Positions 5,767-13,330 of a DNA stretch of 16,044 nucleotides are shown here, piece by piece (the first letter of the stretch is position 1; every line of letters starts with the position of its first letter). The translations under genes and the position numbers were made by a program. Source of the stretch: Clostridiales bacterium (GTDB lineage Bacteria > Bacillota > Clostridia > Oscillospirales > Oscillospiraceae); the NCBI GenBank assembly GCA_021203685.1, contig JAJQAS010000110.1:1-16044 (forward strand). The letters run 5' to 3'. The notes beneath the pieces are model-generated. The model had not been told where the DNA came from, ran no database searches, and saw only the letters and a list, made by a program, of their open reading frames with translations.

Positions 5767-8532
5767 ATGTATACCATATTTCTGACCGGTACGACCGGAT
5801 TCTTGGGGACAGAGGTCATTTCTGAACTCATGCAGACAACGGACGATGTTGTCTATGGCCTCACAAGAGCCGGTTCTGTCTCGGAGGCAATCAACACCCT
5901 TACTGCTCTCTGGTACGGACGACCGGAGCTGACAGAGAATCTTGGGAGCCGCATCCTGCCTGTACTTGGGGACATTACAGAAGAAAACCTGGGCCTTTCT
6001 GATTCAGATCAGGATCAGCTGATACATGACACCGATTACGTCATTCATACCGCTGCCGTCATCGGCATCAACCACAGCCGCGAGCAGTTTTGGGAGGTCA
6101 ACGTCACCGGCACAAATCATGTTCTGAACTTTGCCAGGCGTATTCAGGCCGACCACCCGCTCCGGCGGTTTTCCCATGTATCTACCGCATATGTGGCCGG
6201 AACAAGAAGCGGACAAATCATGGAGAATTCCCTGACAGACGCCGGGTTTTCCAGTCTGTATGAGCAAAGCAAGTTTGAGGGAGAGCGCCTTGTCGAACAG
6301 GCAATGGGGCAGCTCCCTGTCTCTGTTTTCCGACCCGGTCAAATCGTGGGGGATTCCAGAACCGGACGAGTGAAAAATTTCAATACGCTTTACTATCCAC
6401 TGAAGCTGTATCTGAAACAGCAAATGCGTGTTTTCCCGATCAAAAAGTCCATGCGCATCAACATGGTGCCGGTGGACTATGTGGCAAAATCCATCGTCCG
6501 CATCACCTATACGAAGGATGCTGCGGGAAAAACCTTCCATCTGACTGCTCCGGCCTCTGCGCAGCCGACAGTGGCGGAGCTGATCGACGCCGTGCGGGAC
6601 TGGGCCGAGAAAAATCTCTCCATACGGCTGCCGAAGCCTTTGTTTTTTTCAATCCCATTTCTGAGCAAGGTCGGCGCATCCCGCAATCTGTCAGAGGAAA
6701 AGCCTGCGAAAAAGAGCGTCCTGACCAATATGCTCTCTCTGGCTCCCTATTTCACAGAGGATAAAATATACGACACGACAAACACCGAACGGTTTATGGG
6801 AGCCTATTGTCTGGACTGGAGGGAGTATCTGCCAAATCTCCTTGCCTATGCCACCAGCCGGAATTTCCTCGGCCACAACAGCCGAACCGTGTTTGAGCAG
6901 GTGCGCTTTTGCCTGAACCGGAAAAATACATCTATTTCCTATTACGACGTGACGAATAACGGTATCCGGGAAAGCAGCGCCTCGTCTGTGAATCAGCGCA
7001 TTGAGGAGACGCTCAGGTCGCTCCAGGCTCTTGGCATCGGTTCGGGCAGCAGAGTCGCCATCAGCGGCATCAACAGCGTCACCTATTTTGTTCTGGATGT
7101 GGCCATTGGTCTGTCCGGTGCCACCAGCGTGCCGTTGTACTATACCACCCCCGCCAACGAACTGGATGAGCTGCTGCAAAAAAGCGGTGCGAACTGGTTC
7201 TTTATCGGGGACATTCGCATTTTATCCCATGTCAGTGAGATGACTTTCGAGGGGACAATGGTTTCCTTTACGGAAAATGCGCCGCTGCTGGAGGAGACCC
7301 GCGTAATGACATGGGGGCAATTCCTCTCTCTGGGGAAGGGGCGGAAAGCCTCGCCTGTGCAGGTCTCCTATCAGGATATGGCCACTCTGCGCTATACCTC
7401 CGGAACCACCGGCAATTCCAAGAGCGTGGCTTTTTCTCAGGCGCAGCTGCGTTGGATGGCAGATACAATGGCATCCCTGCTCAGTTTCAAAAGCCGCACC
7501 AAACAGGCGACCTATCTGTCCTTTTTGCCACTGAGCCATGTGGTGGAGGGAATATTGGGGGCGTACACGCCCTATTATCTGGGCGCACCGGCGTCTCTCT
7601 ATTTTCTCAATGATTTTGACAAGCTGGCAGAGACGCTGCCAAAGGTCAGGCCCACGATTTTCTTCTCCATCCCCAGATTTTATGAAAAGATTTGGGATCA
7701 GTTGGCCCAGAATAAGCTGGGACGTATCTATATTTCCAGTGAAAACGCCGCACTAAAGCGTATTCTGCGCCCGATACTGAGAAAATCGCTTCTGAAAAAA
7801 GCCGGGCTGGATCGGTGCGACCAGCTCATCGTCGGCTCTGCGCCGGTCAGTCAAAAGCTCCTGGAGGATTTCAGAGAGCTGGGTATCGAGATTCACGACG
7901 CCTATGGATTGACAGAAGCGCCGCTTATCACGCTGAACCGGCTGGGAGCCAACGACATTACGACAGTTGGCCCTCCGCTGCCGGATACAAAGGTGACGCT
8001 GGCGGAGGACGGCGAGATTCTGGTGGAAGGCCCTCAGGTAGCAATGGCCTATGATGGCCGTGAGGACGCCCGCTTGCATACGGGCGACTTAGGAGCTATC
8101 ACAGCAAACGGACACCTTCAAATCATCGGACGGAAGAAGGAAATCCTCATCAACTCCTACGGAAAGAACATCAATCTGCAAAAGGTGGAGACCCTTTTGC
8201 GGGACATTCCCGGCATCAGCGAGGCTCTGCTGGTGGGAGAACAACGGCCCTATTGCATCGCCCTGCTCTGGCCGGAGGATGAAAAGTCGGCTCCGGATGG
8301 AGCGACACTGATGGCTGCAATCCGATCTGTCAACGAACAGCTTTCCCACCCGGAGCAGATTAAGCGGTATGCACTGATGTCCAGCCCGTTGAAAATCTCC
8401 ACCGGGGAGCTGACTCCCAACCTGAAGCTACGTCGAAGCAATATCATGGAGCTGCACCAGGAAACTATTGACGGACTGTATATGCCCACGGCCACGCCGA
8501 TTGGGGATGTCCTTCTGATTGGAGCGCTGTGA
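5767..8532 (+). CDS. Fused acyl reductase (extended SDR) and AMP-forming acyl-CoA synthetase
   Basis: This is a two-enzyme fusion of 921 residues. Residues 1 to about 300 form an extended short-chain dehydrogenase/thioester-reductase domain, with TGTTGFLG (7-14) for NAD(P)H, HVSTAYVAG (serine/threonine 139-140) and YEQSK (Y165, K169). Residues about 380-921 form an adenylate-forming domain, with YTSGTTGNSK from Y543, YGLTE from Y713, TGD from T772, GRKKEILINSYGKNI, and C-terminal GELTPNLKLRR with the catalytic lysine type of long-chain acyl-CoA synthetases. The likely reaction is ATP-dependent activation of a carboxylic (probably fatty) acid followed by reduction to aldehyde or alcohol. The order is reductase then adenylation, the reverse of carboxylic acid reductases (A-T-R), and no carrier-protein DSL-type segment is evident, so the intermediate is probably acyl-CoA. 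Start 5767 has GGAGGG upstream; an earlier ATG at 5725 overlaps the previous gene. Confidence 0.9.
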   Translation: MYTIFLTGTTGFLGTEVISELMQTTDDVVYGLTRAGSVSEAINTLTALWYGRPELTENLGSRILPVLGDITEENLGLSDSDQDQLIHDTDYVIHTAAVIGINHSREQFWEVNVTGTNHVLNFARRIQADHPLRRFSHVSTAYVAGTRSGQIMENSLTDAGFSSLYEQSKFEGERLVEQAMGQLPVSVFRPGQIVGDSRTGRVKNFNTLYYPLKLYLKQQMRVFPIKKSMRINMVPVDYVAKSIVRITYTKDAAGKTFHLTAPASAQPTVAELIDAVRDWAEKNLSIRLPKPLFFSIPFLSKVGASRNLSEEKPAKKSVLTNMLSLAPYFTEDKIYDTTNTERFMGAYCLDWREYLPNLLAYATSRNFLGHNSRTVFEQVRFCLNRKNTSISYYDVTNNGIRESSASSVNQRIEETLRSLQALGIGSGSRVAISGINSVTYFVLDVAIGLSGATSVPLYYTTPANELDELLQKSGANWFFIGDIRILSHVSEMTFEGTMVSFTENAPLLEETRVMTWGQFLSLGKGRKASPVQVSYQDMATLRYTSGTTGNSKSVAFSQAQLRWMADTMASLLSFKSRTKQATYLSFLPLSHVVEGILGAYTPYYLGAPASLYFLNDFDKLAETLPKVRPTIFFSIPRFYEKIWDQLAQNKLGRIYISSENAALKRILRPILRKSLLKKAGLDRCDQLIVGSAPVSQKLLEDFRELGIEIHDAYGLTEAPLITLNRLGANDITTVGPPLPDTKVTLAEDGEILVEGPQVAMAYDGREDARLHTGDLGAITANGHLQIIGRKKEILINSYGKNINLQKVETLLRDIPGISEALLVGEQRPYCIALLWPEDEKSAPDGATLMAAIRSVNEQLSHPEQIKRYALMSSPLKISTGELTPNLKLRRSNIMELHQETIDGLYMPTATPIGDVLLIGAL

Positions 8533-9056
8533 TGAACCGGTTGATTTATCGCACATTGTCCAGCCGGTTCGGCGCAAATCTTGAATTGCGAATCCTCATG
8601 CGGCAAACGGCGAAAGCCTTCGGTGTGAAAGTGCCGGAGGCTGCCAGGCAGTCCAATTCGGAATTGCTGAGAACCTATGCGCAGTTCACAGCAAAAGAAG
8701 CCATGCGAGCCATGCAACATGGGGATACTCTCGAAACGCTGCATCAGGAACTGTATCAGATGGCCTATACTCTGGGGAACCGTCTTCGCCGGTGGCTGAA
8801 TCCGAAAGAAGAGAAGGACTGTTTTTCTGTTATTACATTGCTCTATCGCAACATTGGGATTCAGATGGAAGAAGAATTTCCAGGAACAATTTGTGTTTGC
8901 AAATGCTACTTCAGCGGCTTCTATACGCCGGAAGTCTGCTCTGTCATTTCTGCCATTGACCAGGGGATTTTTGCAGGCATTTATCAGGGCGGCAAGCTGA
9001 CATTTCATGAACGCATTACAGAAGGCTGTGACGTATGCCGGGCTGATTTCAGATGA
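8532..9056 (+). CDS. Small cysteine-rich protein, L-2-amino-thiazoline-4-carboxylic acid hydrolase-like
   Basis: This is a 174-residue protein translationally coupled to the preceding fusion: its ATG overlaps the TGA by one base (TGATG). The N-terminal two thirds are helical and basic. The C-terminal third carries Cys at CVCKC, at YTPEVCS and at EGCDVC, and the arrangement ending ITEGCDVCRADFR resembles the C-terminus of the L-2-amino-thiazoline-4-carboxylic acid hydrolase family (an enzyme name applied broadly to clostridial proteins of uncertain function). The family call is from recall and moderate; the reaction in this operon cannot be read from sequence. It could bind a metal or a thioester substrate through the cysteines, and its coupling to the synthetase/reductase suggests a direct partner role. 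Confidence 0.55.
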   Translation: MNRLIYRTLSSRFGANLELRILMRQTAKAFGVKVPEAARQSNSELLRTYAQFTAKEAMRAMQHGDTLETLHQELYQMAYTLGNRLRRWLNPKEEKDCFSVITLLYRNIGIQMEEEFPGTICVCKCYFSGFYTPEVCSVISAIDQGIFAGIYQGGKLTFHERITEGCDVCRADFR

Positions 9057-9095
9057 AGAATAAGACCTACAAGCCAGGAAGGAGGGGCTGACAGA

Positions 9096-10391
9096 ATGAA
9101 AAAAGCAATCGTGATAGGCTCCGGCGCAGGGGGCGCTATGGTGGCCAAAGAGCTGCAAGGCCATTTTCAGGTGACGATATTGGAGGCCGGTGGTGAATTT
9201 CAACCCTTTGCCTTTTCTGCTGACAAGCTGGCTGGACTTCGCAAGACCGGGCTGTTTCTGGATGAGCGGATGATTTCCGTGCTGTTCCCGGCTATGCGGG
9301 TGCAAAAGGCCACCTCGGATATGGTAATGGTACATGGCAGATGCACGGGCGGCACCACGACTCTCGCCACCGGCAGCGCACTGCGATATGATAAGGGTCT
9401 GCTGAAACTGGGTATTCATTTGGATGAGGAATTTGAGGAGCTTGCGCAGGAGATTCCCCTGTCCACTGACCATGAGAAATACTGGTCATCCCAGACGAAA
9501 GCCCTTTTTGACACCTGTGTACAGTTAGGCTTTCAGCCAACGCCCACGGGCAAGCTGGTGGACTTTGACCGCTGCGTCCACTGTGGGCGCTGTGTGCTGG
9601 GGTGTCGTACAGGAGCAAAATGGGACAGCCGCAAGCTGCTGGCAGAGAGCATCGAAAAGGGAGCCGTACTGAAAACCAACTGCAAGGTGACAAAGCTTGG
9701 CATTGACCGCAGTGACAATACCGTACATACCGTTTATGCAAAAGAAGGCGGGAGGCAAACAACTTACAGCGCTGATCTGGTCGTTCTGGCTGCTGGTGGA
9801 CTGGGAACACCCATCATTTTGGAGAACTCCGGGATCACCTGCGAGGCGACGCTTTTTGTCGATCCCGTTCTTTGTGTGGCTGCGCCGTATCCGGGAGCCG
9901 GACAGGATCATCATATTCCTATGCCATTTGTCATGCAGCGAGACGGCTATATGCTTTCTCCCTACATGGATTATCTCAGTTTTTTCTTCAATAAGTCCTG
10001 GCGTCTGCCGTCCAAAGATATACTCAGTATCATGATAAAGCTCTCCGATTCGAGCTTTGGCGCCAGCCGCAGCCAGAGGGTGGAAAAAGAGCTGACCCTG
10101 ACAGACCAGGAGCGGCTGAAAGAGGGCGTGTCTGACTGCAAGGCGATTTTGGGAAAGATGGGCGTTGCTGAGAATGATATATTCCTTGGTACCCTGAATG
10201 CGGGGCATCCTGGCGGGATGCTGCCGCTGACATCGGAGGAATCAAAGAGCTTTCACAATAGACGCTTACCCGAAAATCTGTATATCGCCGACGCTACACT
10301 GCTACCGGAGTCAATGGGAAATCCTCCGATTTGGACGATTCTCGCTCTGGCAAAGCGTATCGCAAAGGTATGTACGGAGGCCATAACCTGA
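9096..10391 (+). CDS. GMC-type FAD-dependent oxidoreductase with CxxCxxCxxxC motif
   Basis: This 431-residue protein has the FAD dinucleotide fold IGSGAGGA (residues 7-14) with the acidic ILEAGG at 28-33. The GMC substrate-domain segment VHGRCTGGTTTL (79-90) is followed by the C-terminal GMC pair: H371 (LNAGHPGGM) and N409 in NPPIWTILALAKR. This family oxidises alcohols. The motif CVHCGRCVLGC, with C160, C163, C166 and C170, followed by RTGAKW, matches the long-chain fatty-alcohol-dehydrogenase branch of GMC proteins and is spaced like an iron-sulfur ligand set. It is the last gene of the operon, with AGGAGGGG upstream of the start, and is followed by a terminator. Acting on the alcohol or aldehyde produced by the upstream fusion is plausible. 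Confidence 0.85.
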   Translation: MKKAIVIGSGAGGAMVAKELQGHFQVTILEAGGEFQPFAFSADKLAGLRKTGLFLDERMISVLFPAMRVQKATSDMVMVHGRCTGGTTTLATGSALRYDKGLLKLGIHLDEEFEELAQEIPLSTDHEKYWSSQTKALFDTCVQLGFQPTPTGKLVDFDRCVHCGRCVLGCRTGAKWDSRKLLAESIEKGAVLKTNCKVTKLGIDRSDNTVHTVYAKEGGRQTTYSADLVVLAAGGLGTPIILENSGITCEATLFVDPVLCVAAPYPGAGQDHHIPMPFVMQRDGYMLSPYMDYLSFFFNKSWRLPSKDILSIMIKLSDSSFGASRSQRVEKELTLTDQERLKEGVSDCKAILGKMGVAENDIFLGTLNAGHPGGMLPLTSEESKSFHNRRLPENLYIADATLLPESMGNPPIWTILALAKRIAKVCTEAIT

Positions 10392-10437
10392 TAACATATG
10401 TCCGCTATACGCAATCCATGCCGTTTTAAGGTAAAAT

Positions 10438-10483
10438 CCGGCAGGTCGTCACAGGAAATTGTGGCGACCTGCCGGCTATTTTT
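10438..10483 (+). terminator. Operon terminator (repeat copy 2)
   Basis: The 38-base hairpin (10438-10475) with arms CCGGCAGGTCGTCAC and complement is followed by TATTTTT. It differs at only two loop bases from the hairpin at 3387-3424 and has the same orientation. It closes the operon and also lies between it and the convergent TetR gene; a TTTT on the opposite strand may let it stop that transcript too. Confidence 0.85.
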
Positions 10484-10497
10484 GCGTTCAGAGACGT

Positions 10498-11031
10498 TTA
10501 CAATTTGCTTTTCAGCAGCCCCAGCACGTCAGCGATTTTCTCCACCGGTTCCGGGTTTTCACTGTTCAGCCAGTCATAGAGGACGGAAAAGGTACCCTGA
10601 AAGACGAATTGGCGGATGTACTTCACCTCCGTCTCTGAATAGCTGCTCTCATCTACCATATTCTGAAAAATAATGCCGATGCTGGGGATGGCGAACAGAT
10701 GTGCCGCGAACTCCTGCGTGGGAGCGGAGCGGACAAGGAGGCAGAACGGCTCCCGCTGGTCGTACAAATGCTGCAAAGTCAGCAGCAGGGCGTTGGAGTT
10801 TTGGGTGATGACCTGTTTTAACTCCTCATCCAGTTGCCGGAGAAAGTCTGATTCGATCTCGCGCAGCAGCTCCTCCTGGCTTCCGTAGTATTTATAGAAT
10901 GTGGTTCGGTTGATTTCCGACACCTTGCAAAGCTCATAGACCGTGATTTGGCTCAGCGGCTTTTCCTGGAGCAGCTTGAGCAGTCCTGTCTTGAGCATGG
11001 TCTTGCTGATGCGTATCCTCTGGTTTTCCAT
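10498..11031 (-). CDS. TetR/AcrR-family transcriptional regulator
   Basis: This is a 177-residue regulator with an N-terminal TetR helix-turn-helix (residues about 27-50: SQITVYELCKVSEINRTTFY then KYYGSQEELLREIE) and a C-terminal domain of the TetR_C/DhaS-like type. The start ATG at 11031 has GAGGTG about 9 bases upstream. It is divergent from the three-gene HXXEE membrane-protein set, and its target is probably the GTTGAC/GTCAAC half-sites in the intervening 176 bp. Ligand unknown. It is convergent with the GMC oxidoreductase and separated from it by the repeated terminator. Confidence 0.9.
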   Translation of the reverse strand: MENQRIRISKTMLKTGLLKLLQEKPLSQITVYELCKVSEINRTTFYKYYGSQEELLREIESDFLRQLDEELKQVITQNSNALLLTLQHLYDQREPFCLLVRSAPTQEFAAHLFAIPSIGIIFQNMVDESSYSETEVKYIRQFVFQGTFSVLYDWLNSENPEPVEKIADVLGLLKSKL

Positions 11032-11117
11032 CCCTTTGATTCACCTCGACAAATTTTTGATAACTGTTGACTTTAACACAAATAAGCGTATCAGTGTTGC
11101 CCACAGAACATTTTAAC

Positions 11118-11134
11118 GTCAACTGTCTGTTGAC
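11118..11134. promoter_or_regulatory. Inverted-repeat operator for the HXXEE operon
   Basis: GTCAAC (11118-11123) and GTTGAC (11129-11134) form a symmetric site with a 5-bp spacer, and the outer bases partly continue the symmetry. It overlaps the -35 of the promoter. Further half-sites are GTTGAC at 11066-11071 and GTCAAC at 11176-11181. Binding by the divergent TetR protein is inferred. Confidence 0.5.
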
Positions 11135-11159
11135 TTTGATTGCCTGCGTCTATTATAAT
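11130..11159 (+). promoter_or_regulatory. Promoter of the HXXEE membrane-protein genes
   Basis: TTGACT (11130-11135) and TATAAT (11154-11159) are 18 bases apart, about 50 bases before the first gene's start. Confidence 0.65.
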
Positions 11160-11207
11160 GAAATCACAGAGATTTGTCAACTTTTTGCTCTGTAGGAGGT
11201 TCATCAA

Positions 11208-11897
11208 ATGAAGTTTTGGAGGCGAAACTGGTATTACATCGGCGGCGTCCTTTTTGTAGTGCTGGCCTTTGTCATGGGGCTGTGGGGCTGCTACCACCTG
11301 GACCGGCTCCGGGTCATTTTGATTTTCAGCTGGATGGGGATGCTGATGCATCAGTTTGAGGAATATGCGTTTCCCGGCGGTTTTCCCCTGATTTCCAACA
11401 TGGCAGGACTGGGCGAGACGGAACACCCGGAGCGATACCCTCTGAATGCAAGGCAGAGTTTTTTGAGCAACGTCATCTTCTGCTACCTGAGCTATATCAT
11501 CCCCATCTGCTTCCCCAACCTGGTCTGGATGGGAGCCAGCCAGGTGCTGGCCGGTGTGTGGCAGCTACCGGGGCATGGCATCGCCATGAATGTACGGCTG
11601 AAAAGCAAATACAACCCCGGCCTGGCATCTACGGCGGTTTTGCAGACGCCGGTGGCGATTTATTACATCTGGTACGTCTGTACTTATATGCCGGAGCAGG
11701 CGAGACAACTCTGGTGGGGCATCCCTGGTTCCATCCTCATGCTGCTGCTCACCTTCATCGTCCCCATTCTGGTGATGAAGGACAAAAATTCTCCCTATCC
11801 CTTTGAGGATCGGGAGCTGTACGGTTACAACAGAGAACACGTTGCGGCGCTGTGGGAAGAGCGAAAAGCCGCAAAAGCTGCAAAGGAGGACAAATAA
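11208..11897 (+). CDS. HXXEE-domain integral membrane protein (copy 1)
   Basis: This 229-residue protein has several membrane helices (about residues 11-30, 37-50, 88-105, 145-160, 170-190) and the HXXEE signature HQFEEYAFPGG, with H48, E51 and E52 within or at the end of the second helix. A second conserved histidine (H123) and an NPG turn (136-138) follow. The conserved His/Glu set suggests a metal-dependent membrane enzyme, but the family has no defined reaction. The start has AGGAGG 8 bases upstream. It is the first of three tandem HXXEE genes behind a TetR-controlled promoter. The tail is rich in Lys, Ala and Glu and probably cytoplasmic. Confidence 0.88.
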   Translation: MKFWRRNWYYIGGVLFVVLAFVMGLWGCYHLDRLRVILIFSWMGMLMHQFEEYAFPGGFPLISNMAGLGETEHPERYPLNARQSFLSNVIFCYLSYIIPICFPNLVWMGASQVLAGVWQLPGHGIAMNVRLKSKYNPGLASTAVLQTPVAIYYIWYVCTYMPEQARQLWWGIPGSILMLLLTFIVPILVMKDKNSPYPFEDRELYGYNREHVAALWEERKAAKAAKEDK

Positions 11898-11899
11898 CA

Positions 11900-12604
11900 A
11901 TGGTAAAGAAACTGGACAAATGGTGTGACATCAACTGGATCATCTTCATTTGCGTGACGGGGGTCGTCACCGGCGTATTGGCCGCCATCTTCTGGGACGA
12001 AATGCCTCTGGGCGCACAGGGAGCGGTGTTTGTGGCGATGATCATGCCCTTTCATGTGCTGGAGGAGTGGAAGTTCCCCGGCGGCCTCCACATCTTTTAC
12101 AATGTTCTGTTGGGGCCGAAGGAGGTCGAAAAGCAGCAGCTTGACCGTTTTCCCATGAGCCGCCTGACGGACATGATCACCAACGTGGGGTTGCAGTGGA
12201 TTCCTCTTTGCTATCTGGTGCTCAGCGTCTTCACCGGCCTCTCCAACGCCACCGCCCTGTGCATGATGCTGCTGTGCTTCATCGAAGTGTGCGCCCACAC
12301 CGGTGCAGGCACCCTCACCTATTTCTGGCTGAGAAAGGACGGCAAGAAAACCATCTATCACCCCGGCTTCGCCACCTCCTGGATGATGTTCCTGCCCGCA
12401 GGGGTTTATATCGTGGCTCACCTGGAGAATATCACCGGCAGCGACTGGCTCTGGGCAATCATCCTGTTCATCATCATGATGCTGATTTGCATTGTTCTGA
12501 CGGAGACGCCGCTGAAAAAGTGGGTGTACAAGCAGGACAAGGGTGCGTTTGCCTTTGCCGACGCCAAATATTATGAGAAGTACCCCTCTTTCTGGAAGAA
12601 GTAA
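11900..12604 (+). CDS. HXXEE-domain integral membrane protein (divergent member)
   Basis: This 234-residue membrane protein is the middle gene of the trio and the most divergent. It keeps FHVLEEWKFPGG (H52, E55, E56), a later His (H133) and a HPG turn (154-156) where its neighbours have NPG. Membrane helices lie at about residues 12-31, 38-53, 100-118, 120-137, 160-175 and 186-202. The start at 11900, two bases after the previous stop, is preceded by AAAGGAGG in the end of the upstream gene; an upstream in-frame ATG at 11852 overlaps that gene. The close spacing indicates co-transcription and possibly a hetero-oligomer with its neighbours. Function unknown. Confidence 0.87.
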   Translation: MVKKLDKWCDINWIIFICVTGVVTGVLAAIFWDEMPLGAQGAVFVAMIMPFHVLEEWKFPGGLHIFYNVLLGPKEVEKQQLDRFPMSRLTDMITNVGLQWIPLCYLVLSVFTGLSNATALCMMLLCFIEVCAHTGAGTLTYFWLRKDGKKTIYHPGFATSWMMFLPAGVYIVAHLENITGSDWLWAIILFIIMMLICIVLTETPLKKWVYKQDKGAFAFADAKYYEKYPSFWKK

Positions 12605-12619
12605 TTTGAGGCAAACGGT

Positions 12620-13312
12620 ATGAAATTCTGGAGACGATACTGGTACTGGATCGGCGGCGTTTTGTTTGTGTTGCTGTCCTTTATTATGGGGCTGTGGGGC
12701 TGCGAGCACCTGCCGAAAATTCGAGTGATTTTGATTTTCAGCTGGATGGCCATGCTGGTTCATCAGGTGGAGGAATACGGCTTCCCCGGTGGGATGCCGT
12801 CCATCACCAACATGGCCGCCTTCCGGGAGAAGGAAGCGCCGGAGCGGTATCCCTTTAACGCGCAGCAGTGCTTTATTTGCAATGTGTTCCTGTGCTACGC
12901 CTTCTACATTCTGGCGATTTGTTTTCCCAACGTAATTTGGCTGGGAGCCTCTCAGGTGCTGTGCGTGCTGGTGCAGCTGGCGGCCCACGGTCTGCTCATC
13001 AACTTCTCGTTGAAGGATTTTTACAACCCCGGATTGGGTTCCACCGTGTTTTTGCAGCTGCCCGTTGCCATCTACTATATCTGGTATGTCCGTACGACCA
13101 TGCCGGAACAGGCGTGGCAGCTCTGGGTGGGCGTTCCCGGTGCAATCATCGCCATGCTCATTTGCTTCATCGCCCCGGTGCTGCTGATGCGGAACCGGAA
13201 GAATCCCTATCCCTTTGCCGATGAGGAAATGTACGGCTATCAGAAGGAAAAGGTGCTGAAAATCTGGAAGGACAGCAAGCCCTCTCTGCTGCAAAGGGTC
13301 GGGCTGAAATAA
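12620..13312 (+). CDS. HXXEE-domain integral membrane protein (copy 2)
   Basis: This 230-residue protein is a close paralogue of the first trio member. It aligns without gaps over about 220 residues, and by eye about 137 of those are identical. It retains HQVEEYGFPGG (H48, E51, E52), H123 and NPG (136-138), and the same membrane helices. It follows the middle gene by 15 bases with only a weak GAGG as ribosome-binding site. The pattern A, B, A' suggests duplication of the outer gene, with the divergent gene between the copies. The reaction catalysed is unknown. Confidence 0.88.
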   Translation: MKFWRRYWYWIGGVLFVLLSFIMGLWGCEHLPKIRVILIFSWMAMLVHQVEEYGFPGGMPSITNMAAFREKEAPERYPFNAQQCFICNVFLCYAFYILAICFPNVIWLGASQVLCVLVQLAAHGLLINFSLKDFYNPGLGSTVFLQLPVAIYYIWYVRTTMPEQAWQLWVGVPGAIIAMLICFIAPVLLMRNRKNPYPFADEEMYGYQKEKVLKIWKDSKPSLLQRVGLK

Positions 13313-13330
13313 CAACAAATATGAGCTTTT

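Noticed and set aside
8250..9473. Long minus-strand frame of 407 residues
   Set aside because: It runs antisense across three well-supported genes (fusion enzyme, small protein, GMC), has a low-complexity His/Gln-rich composition and no domain.
4386..10391. Bile-acid-inducible-type operon
   Set aside because: A CoA ligase, an SDR and a flavoprotein are present in principle, but there are no BaiE-, BaiF-, BaiH- or transporter-like genes, and the fusion and GMC proteins do not match that pathway.
11825..13318. Minus-strand frame of 497 residues
   Set aside because: It is antisense to the HXXEE trio; the His/Gln/Asp-rich composition is that of an antisense shadow of hydrophobic genes.
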